Source: Rutstroemia sp. NJR-2017a BVV2 (lineage: Eukaryota > Ascomycota > Leotiomycetes > Helotiales > Rutstroemiaceae). Taken from it: 64,000 nucleotides of DNA. Location: positions 434,001 through 498,000 of the forward strand of contig NJPS01000012.1 in assembly GCA_002946415.1 (NCBI GenBank), read 5' to 3'. A program made the position numbers and the translations under genes. Of the stretch, positions 22,422 through 33,475 are shown piece after piece. Every line of letters starts with the position of its first letter. Positions within the stretch are counted from its first letter, which is position 1. Below the pieces are notes generated by a model that saw nothing but the letters and a program-made list of their open reading frames with translations, was not told the DNA's origin and searched no databases.

Positions 22422-25276
22422 ATGTATATGTACACGGCGCTCATCGGGCTAGTAACAAGTGTAGCAGCCCAGTCTGCGGATCTGTCACAATATGTTCTCA
22501 CCTCAGTTAGTATGCGCGGCTCCAATGAAAGGAACCCAGCTAACTTACAAAGAACGGGGAAGCCGGCGGCGGTAACAACTTCCCGGGAGTCTCCATGCCC
22601 TTTGGTATGGTCAAACTTGGACCAGACATGTATACTGGAGGGGATGAGTATTCTGGAATGGGACTAACCGGCAACTTCACTGGCTTCTCCATGATGCACG
22701 AGAGTGGAACGGGAGGAGCCCCGAAATATGGAGTAGTATCCCAAATGCCGGTTCTTGGAGACATCGCCAATCCATTGGTAAATCTGAACGATACTCGTGC
22801 ATCACCTGACGTATCTTCTATGGGTTACTACAAGTCCTCTCTGGGTAGTAACATCACAGTTGAGCTGGGAGCAACGAGTCGAGCAGGATTTTATCAATAT
22901 ACCTTTCCGAAGGGGAAAGGCACGCCAAATGTTGTCGTGGACGTATCTCATGTACTAGCATCGTACAGAGGACAAAACCTTTCGCAGCAGTACCTTGGGG
23001 GTAATATCTCAGTCTCGAATGATGGTCATTATGAAGGATTCGGTGACTATAACAATGGATGGAACCGAGCGCCAGATTGGAGGATTTATTTCTGTGGATA
23101 TTTCGACAGCGCTGCAAAGATTAAGACTTTTATCGGCACTGGATCCAACGGAAATACCATCGCCAAATTTGGCACCGACAAAGCTGCTGTCTCCACTAGT
23201 CGATTGGGGGCCGTTTTCAGTTTCGACACCCCTACAGTTTCTTCTCGAGTTGGAATTTCTTTCATATCTTCAGCTCAAGCATGCGACAACGTCAATACTC
23301 AAATCCCTTCTGGAAGCACCTTGACAACCTTGACCAGTAGTGTCAAGGACGTATGGAACAACGAAGTGCTTTCTAAAGTCACAACAACAGAAACAAACAA
23401 AACAAATCTGCAACTGCTCTACAGTTCGCTATACTTCATGCACTTGCTGCCATCCAACCGCACTGGAGAAAACCCGTCATGGGCATCAACTGAACCATAC
23501 TATGACGATACATTTACGACCTGGGATCTCTTCCGATGCACGTTTTCACTACTTCAAATTCTCCAACCAGTGGTTTATGAAGAGTATATTCGATCACTAA
23601 TCGATATCTTTCGTTTCGAAGGATATATGCCTGACGCTAGATCTTCGAATTTCAATGGCGCCTCGCAAGGTGGATCCAATTCGGACAATGTGCTAGCCGA
23701 TGCATATATTAAAGGAGTGCGTGGAGCAGTAAACTGGACCACAGGTTATCAAGCTATGGTGAAGGATGCTGAGATTGTACCAGTAAATAACAATGACCCT
23801 CGAGATCTCTCTTCCTCAACTAAAGAAGGACGAGGTGCGCTTCCTGATTGGCTGAATCTTGGATACATCACTCCAAAATATGGGCGAGCTGTCAGTCGAG
23901 CGGTGGAATACTCTTTCAACGATTTCTCACTCTATCAGGTTGCGTCTGGATTGGGCTTTGATGAAGACGCAAAGAAGTACCTCGGGAGATCCCGAAATTG
24001 GAAAAACCACTGGAATCCAGATGCCACATCTCTTGGGTTCAATGGCTTTCTTGTTCCACGCAATACCAAAGGTTTTATCAAACAAGATCCGCTCTCATGC
24101 GGGGGATGTTATTGGGGCGACGCATACTACGAAGCACTGCCATGGGAGTATTCGTTCAATGTTCACCATGACATGAATACACTTATCGCATTGTCAGGGG
24201 GACCGTCAAGATTTGTTGATCGTCTCGATACCATGTTTAAACCGGGGATCAACACTTCGGGACGCTCTGCCGGGTTCAACAATACGATCTTCAATCCAGG
24301 TAACGAACCGTCATTCACCACTCCTTACCTGTATAACTATGTAGGCAGACAAGATTTGAGCGTCAATCAATCTCGGTATATTGCCAAGACATATTATTCA
24401 CCTGGACCTTCTGGGCTTCCTGGAAATAGTGATGGTGGAGCGATGGAGTCCTGGCTGATTTGGAATATACTTGGACTATATCCCATGGTCGGCCAAACAA
24501 CTTTCTTGATCGGCAGTCCATGGTTCGCAAATACAACGATAACGCTCGGCAATGGAAAGAAACTTGCAATGACCACCATCAATGGGTCAGATTCTTCCTT
24601 CTATGTTCAGTCTCTGAAAGTTAATGGTGAATCTTGGACTAAATCATGGCTCACATGGGAGGATGTCTTCGCAAATGGTGGAACGATGGATTTTGTTCTT
24701 GGACCCGAACCCGCGAATTGGACAACTGGCCCTATGCCACCGAGTCCCGCCAGTCTGGTTAGTGATGATGCAAGCCCTAGTAGCATCCTAACACCTGTAC
24801 CGACGGCTCCGGTCTCGGGAAATACTAGCGATAGAGGAAGAAGGAAAGAGACACTGAAAAAGATAGGTTTTGCGATAATGGGTGCGGCTATTGGTTCCCT
24901 TCTGGGTGTTTTTGGCTTCTGGATTTGGCGGCGAAGGAAGATTGCTGCATGCAAAGCTGGCACAGACGATCATGAAAAGAGAGGTGAAGTCCTTTACCAT
25001 GGTAAGGTGGGAGTGGTCGCAGTCGGAATTAGTCGCTGGAGAAAATTCTGGCCATGCAGACGAGACGCTTTGTATATGGTTCCGAGGAGAGCAAACTCGC
25101 CAGAGAGTGAGACAGAGAGTGCACGAGGCAGGGATAAGGATCAAGGAAAGAAGGCACCTGTGATCAGAGTAGAGACGCAGCCTGTTCCAAATTCTCGCGA
25201 GTGTTCAGCGGAACCTTGGACTCCAAATGGGACGAACCGGAGAATAGATGATGAATGCTGTGGAGCTAATGCCTGA
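22422..25276 (+). CDS. GH92 alpha-1,2-mannosidase with C-terminal membrane anchor
   Basis: Join(22422..22505, 22553..25276), 935 aa; the 47-bp intron has branch GCTAAC. An N-terminal signal peptide (MYMYTALIGLVTSVAAQS) precedes the catalytic region. GH92 hallmarks are NNFPGVSMPFGMVKLGPD near the N terminus, YYEALPWEYSFNVHHD (with the Glu expected to be the general acid) and LPGNSDGGAMESW, the fungal form of the GNDDxG block. These enzymes remove alpha-mannose from N-glycans or mannans with calcium and inversion of configuration. Unusually, after the catalytic domain there is a Ser/Pro linker, one hydrophobic helix (about residues 799-820, IGFAIMGAAIGSLLGVFGFW) followed by RRRK, and a tail of about 115 residues. 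This predicts a type I membrane enzyme at the cell surface or in the secretory pathway. Many NxS/T sites are present. Confidence 0.93.
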
Positions 25277-25949
25277 TGAATGATGAATGATGAATGTTTG
25301 TATTTAGTCCAAAATATAAAGGTATATAGATGAGCATATTAATCGACGGGAAAGGATAGATAGGTAGAAATATAGATATAGATCATTGAATAGCAGTAAA
25401 CCATTGGGTGCACTACTCCTCAAGTCCATTCATTATTGACTTATGTTCTAAAGTTTGACAAAATCAGACAGTAATGTTACTCTCTCTGAACCAATTTCGT
25501 CCTAGACGCAGCCTTCCGGAGGTTGAGCTATGCTGCCGAATAGCACACAAATTTCTAGAATCTGTTCCAGCACAGTGGCTGTTGGCTTCCTCAGTGCAAA
25601 AGACTCTGCTTGCTCGCATGTGATATCTGGAGCTCCAATGTTAGTATATGTGAGATGCTATGGATCAACCGGATTTCTTTCGTTTTCTTTGCGTCTGACC
25701 AGCCATTTCATTTCGGCTTTCGTCTTGATCTTGCCCAGTTTTATAGCTTGTACCGTTACACTGTGACGCACGGGCCACATCGCAACCTTTCGCGTTGTGT
25801 AAAATAATTCGCGATTGTTAACCTTAGCTGTTCTACAAAGTCCAATTGTATTGCGCAAGCAGCAGACAATTCTACCACATCAGACGGCGGGAAACTGAAC
25901 AAACTACACACGGAACGGATTCAGATTCTTGATCGAAATTACACTCAAG
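25277..25949. other. Spacer, 0.67 kb
   Basis: No gene seen. It begins with three copies of the short repeat TGATGAA right after the GH92 stop and AT-rich DNA, then the promoter region of the next gene. Confidence 0.5.
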
Positions 25950-28400
25950 ATGTTGTTCTCCGAGGAGGATTCGCCAGAATTGAAGAAGTGGATTGTGAAG
26001 AGACTCGAAAATACGTATGTACTACTCCAACGCATTACAATAAAGAAATTGAAGCTTGCTGGCTAACACAATTCCAGCTCCGATGCAGACGCTGATGTTC
26101 TTGCCGATTATGTCCTTGCCTTATTGCGCCATGATGGAGATGTCAATACAGTGCGACAGTTATGCGAAGCTGAAATACCCGATTTTTTAAAAGAAGATTC
26201 GTCGATATTCGTGCAAGATGTGTTTGACGCAATTCAATATAAATCATACCTACCAGGCGCTGCCCCTCCTGATCGTCCTGCTCAACCATTCTTACCACCT
26301 ACTGGACCTTCAGCGCCAGCGTTCAATCACCCGGGTATGGCGGCACCTCTTGGACCTCAGAACGGCTCTCGCAAACGCACCTACAATGACGTACGTGGTG
26401 ATGGAGATTTACAATCCTACATGGGTGGCGGCGATCAAAATGGACGAGCTTTCAAGCAGCCGCGGAGGGGAGGTGGGCAGGGACGAGGGAATTTTGACAA
26501 TTACGGCAATGGTAGAGGAGGTTTCCAAGGTCGCCCGCAACACATGCAAATGCAACAACCACCATTTATGCCAGGTATGCCAAGTCCGCCGCCTGGCATG
26601 CCTCCTTTCGATCCGAACAACCCAATGGCGGCCATCCTAGCAATGCAAGCTGTAGGCATGCCGTTTCCTGGAATGCCTGGATTCCCACCCTCTGGATCAC
26701 CGCCACCCAGGGCCGCGCCGACCCATATGTCGCCAAGGAAACAGATATGCAGGGACTATGACCAAAAGGGATTTTGCGCGCGGGGCAACGCTTGTATGTT
26801 TGAGCATGGACAGGACTCGATTTATGTGCCTGGAGGTGCTGGGAAGCCAGCCGACGAATATGACCCGAGTAACGCGACACTCATGACTGGTATCGAAACT
26901 CACAATGGCAATGCCCCGGAAGCAAGGCCCTACAATAATTTCGAAAATAACCGTGGCAATGACAGGGGTATGGGGCGTGGCAGAGGGCATTTCTCGGGTA
27001 GAGGCGGGCAAGGAAATGCTGGTAGAGGTGGAAGAAGGTCGGAATTCTCCTCTGACCGACCTAATTTCGACAAGAGCAACACTACGATTGTGGTAGAACA
27101 GATCCCAGAAGACAAGTTCACGGAAGAAGCTGTTCGGGAGTTCTTCTCAGAATTCGGAAGTATCAAGGAAGTCTCTATGAGACCCTACAAGAGATTAGCT
27201 CTGGTTACATTTGATGATTGGAACGCTGCAAAAGCCGCATACAGTTCGCCGAAGGTCATCTTCGACAACAGATTTGTCAAGGTGTATTGGTACACGAATC
27301 CTGAAGCGCTCCCGCAGCCACCAGCAAATGCGACAGCCGCCAATGGTGCTCCTAAGAATGGAACATCCACCTCAACGTCCGCTAGAGCGACTTCGGAGCC
27401 CCAGATTGACATTGAGGAGTTCGCGCGGAAACAGCAGGAGGTACAAAAGGCCCACGAGGAAAAAATGAAAAAGAAACAGGAGATGGAAGCTGCGCGAAGG
27501 GAGCTGGAGAAGCGCCAAGAAGAGCTTCTAAGAAGTCAGGCCGAGGAAAAGAGAAAACTGATGGAAAAGATCGCTGCCAAAACTGGCAAATCCGCATCTC
27601 CTGGGCCAAAAGCAGAAGATGGCTCTCCGGCTCCTGCACCAACGTCTCAAACAGAGATGCTGAAGAAACAGTTGGCTGCGCTGGAAGCGGAAGCTCAGTC
27701 ATTAGGTTTACCTGGTCTTGATAGTCCCCTTACAGATGATTCATCTTGGGGCGGTGGACGAGGTCGGGGACGTGGGGGTTACAGAGGAAGAGGTACCTTT
27801 GCTCCGCGTGGTGCTCGAGGCGGCTTTAGAGGTCGTGGTGGGGCACCATTTGGAGGCGCCCAAGGTCGATATAATCTCGATAACCGTCCGAAGAAAATCG
27901 CAGTCACAGGTGTGGACTTCACGAACCCAGATACTGATGAGAGTTTAAGACAGTATCTCTTGGTAAGCTTTGACCTAATCCCATTCACTTCAATGTCGTC
28001 GTTGAAACGCAGTATACAATGCAAAGACACTTTTACTAACATCTAACCCCAGGGCATCGGAGAATACACCGACCTAGTCGCCACGCCCACCCACTGCCAC
28101 ATAACCTTCAAGGATCGCCACACAGCCGAGAAGTTCATGTACGGTCTCCCGAACGGCGAGATCCCCTCGGTAGGCAAAGTTGAGCTAGCATGGATGCAAA
28201 CACCGCTGCCGCCCGTCAATCTCTCGAAACCCGAAGCAGCTACAACCTCGAAAATGGAAGATGTCGAGGGTGATGCCATGGCGGATGATTCCAGTCCGAC
28301 GCATGGAAACGGTGGGGCGGGGCCGGCGAACGATCAGAGGGATGCCAGGGAGGATATCGATTATGATGTTGCGGACGATAATGATTGGGGGGTGCAGTGA
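25950..28400 (+). CDS. CCCH zinc-finger and RRM RNA-binding protein (RBM26/27-type)
   Basis: Join(25950..26014, 26078..27962, 28053..28400), 765 aa. The N terminus (SPELKKWIVKRLE, then LADYVLALLRHDGDVNT) is a PWI-like helical domain, split by intron 1. A Pro/Gly-rich linker with RGG boxes leads to a CCCH zinc finger (ICRDYDQKGFCARGNACMFE, spacing C-x8-C-x5-C-x3-H, from Cys246). A single RRM (about residues 355-432, TTIVVEQIP to NRFVKVYWY) follows, then a charged coiled coil, a second RGG region and a C-terminal segment (RPKKIAVTGVDFTN) resembling another RRM. This order matches metazoan RBM26/RBM27 and fission-yeast Rmn1, proteins tied to nuclear RNA surveillance and poly(A) RNA decay. That role is inferred by family. 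The protein ends in an acidic tail. Confidence 0.9.
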
Positions 28401-29622
28401 GTGGATTTGGTGGAGGGAAGGGGATGGGATGGGCATGGGGGTGGAGAAGTCACGGAGATATTTCATACTGAATATAGCTTATGTATGCCATGCCATGATA
28501 TCAATGTATTTGTATAGAGTCCCATATCCTAAGTGCAGTACTTTCTCGTCAAAGTTGCTTATTGAACTAGCTCAATCTACTCCTCCGCTGTGAAGTAAAG
28601 AGTATGGTCATGCTCGAATGAACCGAAGGGCCATTATTCTTCAATTGTTTTCTGACGTCCGCCGAATTATCATCAATGGCTGTTGGCGAGATCTCGGACC
28701 CGTTGGTGTTCTGGGTGCGATTTGAACGACTTGAATGCCTGTCTGCCTGTATCTTTGTGTTGTTTTGAGAATTGCATTAAGTTGTTACTGCGAAGCATTT
28801 TCTTGGCGGGCTTAGGTGGGCACCGTGGGCTTGAGGTGTGGTTATGTGAAATAGGGATTCGAACATGTAGCGATTCGAAGTGTCATCTGAAGTAGTGCTA
28901 CTTAAAACTAATATCTGACACGACGTTTTTTGTTTTACGTACAAAGCCAATACATAATGAACTTCTAAATCATCCCTTCACATTCACATATAGTGGCCCC
29001 TCTATTCCCTTCCTAGAATCAAAGCACAACCTCACTTCCTCGAATATACTTCTTGCTTCTTATCTCACCGTTCTAGAACTTCCAATACATCCTAGACGAA
29101 CTTTAAAATCCTCCTCCGACTTTTATTTTAAATAAACAGATGGTCTGCGGTTAATATATTATCGATACTATGCTATAGAAATTAAGCGAATGCTGGTAAG
29201 GGGTTCGCCAACATGAAGACTATGTGTATAAAATATAGCGAACGAGGACCGCGCATGAGATCAAATATGTATGAGAATTGGTCGGCGGACTTGTGGATGA
29301 TTGGACGAAGTTGAAAAACACGGAGTACTTGGAGGGTGATGGAACTGGGGGATGCGCTGGTTTATAGAATAGTAAGTTTATGGGGATTGTGATTGCTTGG
29401 AGTCGGGGAGGATGATTGAATGGCAAATCATGAATAAGTTCACGTCTCATGGCAACGAGACTGAGATGTGGCACACCACCTTGGATATGTATGCAAAAAA
29501 TGTCGAAACAAGAGACGAGAAAATTTCACAGTGCGTAATCACTAGCCAGAGCCATAAACCAAACTCCCACCCAAGAACGAACCAAATCCTAGAGCATCTA
29601 CACCCCCAATCTCAACTTTCCC
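28401..29622. other. Convergent intergenic region, 1.2 kb
   Basis: It holds the 3' ends of the RBM26/27-type gene (plus) and of the hypothetical gene at 29623 (minus). No further gene seen. AT-rich around 28900-29250. Confidence 0.55.
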
Positions 29623-30591
29623 TTACCTCACCGCTCCCACTCCCTTCCCATCCTCCCTATCTCCACTCCTCACCCACCTCCCCAACCAGCCCTTCTGCTC
29701 CTCACTCGCCCCCGCCAACAACAACCTCCCCAGCCTCTCCCTCCCATACCCCTTATACCTCAACTCCGGCCACTGGTGTCGAACCGCCGTCTCCCATTTC
29801 CCCGTGTATTCTATCTTCCGCCGCTTCAGCGACATACCCAGCTGATGTCTAGTCTCGCCATCTGGATCCAGATCCACGATCGCGTCGTTGTCGCTACGGG
29901 GTCTTTTGCTTGCGGGTTTCTTGCCCTAGAGAAAGAGGTAGATTAGATAGGATGTTTTTTTGTAGAAAGAATAAATGGATGGAGTCTAACACTGACCTGT
30001 TTCCCCTCAAGCGCTTTCTGCACTCGACATCTTTCTTTTTGGATATGCTTTTTCTCGCCCTCGGAGATCGGTTCAGGAAGGTTGCCTGTGGCTATTTGAC
30101 GTTAGCTTGATGTTCCACTTACAGCCAATAATTCCGAACACAGGAACAAAGATGCCGTGCATGCATAGCATACCCCTCAGCGCATTCACCCTCTGTACTC
30201 TCTCCTGCACCTCAAGAACCTCAATCTCCCTTATCAAGCGCTCGCGTTCCCTCGCCGCTTCATTACGCGCATTCGAGCTTTCATGAGACTTAGCGATGAT
30301 TTCTAAGAGTTGTTCCCGAAGACCATCAATCCGGAGTCTGATCTCCGATTTTTCTTTCGAGAGACAAAGCTTATTAGGAGAGATATCCGTGTGTATGAAT
30401 TTCTCCACCGACGTTTCAAAGTCTTCTTCTTTGTCGCTGAAAAGCTCGCGGGATATGCTTTTCTGCGGATCGGTTGACGCCCGCGAAACTACTGAGGGGT
30501 TGTGTGGTCGCTTGCGGCGGGTGGGGAGTTGGAGGATGCTTTTGGATACTTCTTTGCGAAGGAATTTTCGGAGCTCGAGGCTATTCGTCAT
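29623..30591 (-). CDS. Conserved hypothetical coiled-coil protein, 288 aa
   Basis: Complement(29623..29925, 29997..30091, 30123..30591). All phases agree. It starts MTNSLELRKFLRKEVSKSIL. The middle has a long charged helix (KSEIRLRIDGLREQLLEI, then AARERERLIREIEVLEVQER). Then come MLCMHGIFVPVFGIIG and a basic region (GKKPASKRPRSDNDA) that could be a nuclear localisation signal. The C-terminal part contains MSLKRRKIEYTGKWETAV and GYGRERLGRLLLAG. I do not recognise a named family. The first intron would be only 31 nt (GTAAGTGG...CAAATAG); an alternative acceptor 6 nt later (CCACAG) gives a 37-nt intron and removes two residues. The second intron is 71 nt. Confidence 0.75.
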
Positions 30592-31692
30592 GGCTGTTTG
30601 AGGTACTGGGAGGAGTCTTGGGGGGTTTCGTGCCTTTACATATGGGTGAGATTCAGCGCAGGGTTGGTACGGCAGGCTGTTGTGTTGATACAGCGGAGTA
30701 CTACGATTAGGAAAGAGAAACGATATTACACATTCTTGTCTGTAGATGGAGAGTGAATATGGACTCGGAGGAGATTGATATTTATTCTTTCTTTTCATTT
30801 TTGGTTTTGCATTTTTCTTGTGGAAATGCAACTCGATGCCAAACCGAAGCTGTTCACAACGTTATCTTCCAGTATCGATTTTGTGGAGTTTGTGGCATTG
30901 TGTACAAATTGTTTCAACAGAAACGGATACGATGTTTTCAAGGCAGAAGAACTTTTGAAGAAATAAACATTCTCGAGATGTTGATCGACACTCGTGCGCA
31001 ACGATAATGGTCGTCATGCAATGACGGTGAGAAGTTTGAATGATAGCGGTCATCTTAAATCTATTGAACTACAATGACAGTTGACCAGACCAGACAATAT
31101 AGCAAGGAAAACTTAGCTGAATGGTAGGCGTATTAGCTAAGGGGAGAGCGTAAGTATTTAATGCTTCAACGAACTAACTAACTGAGATCTTATAAATCTA
31201 TTTATACTTGAAAAGGGGACAGGTAATCGTCCATATTTAGCCTAGTAAAAGTAGTAAAAGGCACTGTTGTAAAGAGTAAGTCCCACGGGACGTCAAAGTG
31301 AATGTATTCCCATATAGAGTGTAGCTCTTTCGTAACTCTCTTGTAATCCATATTTACATATGTGAAACGTCTCAAACATTCATATTCCCAGATATCATTA
31401 ACTTTCGACCGCCAAGTTGGGGACATAATCTATAGTAAATAATAGCAATGTTGCACCACTTGGCAATTTACCCAAAATAAGGGATAGAATTTCACGCAAA
31501 TGTTCAGAAGCAAAATTCTAGACAACCAAAAGAAACCTGGGTGAGTAGGTATCATAATAGAAATACTTAAGTAGGAAACGTATTTCCCCGCTATGTTCGC
31601 ACACTGTAGAAATACATTTTTGATAACGCTTTTGACAACCAACCCCAGATGCCCCCCTTCGTACCCTCGAAACTAAACTATGTCTCAAATAA
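30592..31692. other. AT-rich spacer, 1.1 kb
   Basis: No supported gene. A minus-strand ATG frame at 31202-31426 (74 codons, MSPTWRSKVNDIWEYECLRR...) is open but has no recognisable motif or splice partner. It lies close to the 3' side of the Sec62 gene. Confidence 0.45.
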
Positions 31693-32907
31693 TTACTCAT
31701 CATCGAAGATTTCCTCAACTCTTGGTGTAAGATTTCGTTGAGACGGAGCTCCAGTGGAAATCTGCGGCGCCGATCCTGTGGTTGTGGCGGAAGCTGGAGC
31801 TGGTTGTCCTGTCATTGCTGCCATCGTTGCGCCAGCATTGGCAGAACCACTGCTGGACTTAGACTTCTTCTTGCCCTTCTTCTTCTCCTGTGGAAATATT
31901 AGCCTTATGAGTCTCCCCTTACGGACAGAGTTAACAAACCTGTTGCCATCCCCATACTGGTCTGAAACTATCAAAGAATCCCACATCCTCGAACAAGTTG
32001 GGATACAACCATAATCCTGGAGGCACCACAAACATTGTAATACCAAAGAGAATCAACCTGAATATCGCCATGACGAAGAACAGTCCTATGAGTCCTAGCA
32101 GACCCATACTCAAATACCAAACACCCAATCTCAACTTCATTGGCCACAAGGGGAACATGACAATCGCAAAAACGATGGCCAATGCACCAGCCGCGTAGAG
32201 CTTCTGTTTGATCTGCGCGCCCTCGTAGAGCCAAACGAAGTGGAGTTCTTCACGGCATTCTTGTTGCTGCTCGATCTTCACAGTCCAAAGTCCTTTGACT
32301 CGTTTAGTTTTATGGGCACCGGGCGCATGGTCATGACCTTCGTGAGGATCAATTTTAGAGACGCGCAGAGCGAGGAGCGAGAGAGGTAGGAGCTTGAAGC
32401 AGTTTTCGAGAGAGGCGCGATCTGTAATTTCTGGGAGAAGTGGGTTCTTCTTGCGGGCTTTTTCGTAGGCAGGTGATTGGATGGCTCGCAGGGCACGCTT
32501 GACTGCAGAATGGTGTTAAAGAATAAACTGTAAAAGACAAGAAGATTGGACTTACCCTTAAACATATCTTTTCTTTGACCGTTGAGGATACATGTCCTGG
32601 GCTTCAGATCCTGGCCCTTTAAGAAGTTCGCGAGAGCAATAGCTGCCGGGTTCGGCGGGCCTGGTTGAATTGGTTGAGGCTGTTGCTGCTGCTGCTGCTG
32701 TGCTTGCTGCTGAGCTGCATGTTGCTGAGCTGCTTGTTGTTGCGCCATTGCTTGCGCCTTTAGTTTTTCTACAAATTCGGGTACACTCATTCCAGCTTGT
32801 TGAGCATCGTGGGCAAGCTTCCTTTGCATCGCCTGGATCTGTTCTGGAGTTGGTTGCTGGCCAGGTTGCAACCTAATAGGTCCTGGACCTGGTTGAGGAG
32901 ACGCCAT
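31693..32907 (-). CDS. SEC62: Sec62, ER protein translocation subunit
   Basis: Complement(31693..31887, 31940..32502, 32556..32907), 369 aa; both introns are about 53 bp. The N terminus is Gln-rich (runs of CAG/CAA codons near 32680-32760, read as AQQQAQQQQQQQPQP). The conserved cytosolic domain follows (ALANFLKGQDLKPRTCILNG, then VKRALRAIQSPAYEKARKKN). Two membrane spans come next (LYAAGALAIVFAIVMFPLWP and LGLIGLFFVMAIFRLILFG), then the typical LYPNLFEDVGFFDSFRPVWG. The C terminus is Lys-rich (EKKKGKKKSK) and ends in an acidic EEIFDDE. In yeast, Sec62 joins Sec63, Sec71 and Sec72 on the Sec61 channel and helps post-translational import of proteins with weakly hydrophobic signals. It is divergently paired with the Mtc6 gene. 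Confidence 0.95.
32676..32760 (-). repeat. CAG/CAA trinucleotide tract encoding polyglutamine
   Basis: On the plus strand GCTGCTGCTGCTGCTGCTG and TGTTGTTGC runs; on the coding strand these give interrupted Gln/Ala repeats near residue 60 of Sec62. Such tracts commonly vary in length between strains. Confidence 0.85.
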
Positions 32908-33475
32908 ATCGAGAGTCGCAGATTGAAAGCGATACTGCGAAGTAAGGGAGAAATAGTTGGAATGTTGACAATGATGAAGTGGTGAGGCTGACAAAACCGC
33001 AAGAACCTCTATCTGTCCAAATCTCTTAGTGGCGTTCATGTGGGTGGTGCCGTAGAACATTTCAGCCACATTCTGCGCCCAAAAAGCTTTGACAATCTTG
33101 CTTTAGCGGGGACTACGTTAAAATGATGCTTGCACCAAGCACCAAGCACCAAGCATGGACCAAACCTACCTCGGTTGTGTCTCCCGTACTTAGTTATGCA
33201 AACGATATCCTAGCCTAGCTATCAACGACCTACTAAGAGGTAAAATGAAGAAGTCTTCCTTAACTCGTGTGCGCATATCTTTTCCTTTCGTTCCAAGTAT
33301 ATCGACTGAGGCTCACAACATTTCTCTATTGTTATCGGGCTTGCATATTGGTGGAGATGGTGTCTCTCCTCTTGGCCGATCATAAAAATCTGCTTTGATT
33401 GCCTTCGGATGTTCGGATAGGCGGTTGCTCAAGAACTTGCGTCAAAACTCTCCAGTAGACTCTATCGACGGCGAT
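32908..33475. promoter_or_regulatory. Divergent promoter region of the Sec62 and Mtc6 genes
   Basis: A 568-bp gap separates the two divergent start codons. A short tandem repeat (GCACCAAGCACCAAGCACCAAGC, unit ACCAAGC) lies at about 33132-33154. No other structure seen. Confidence 0.5.
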
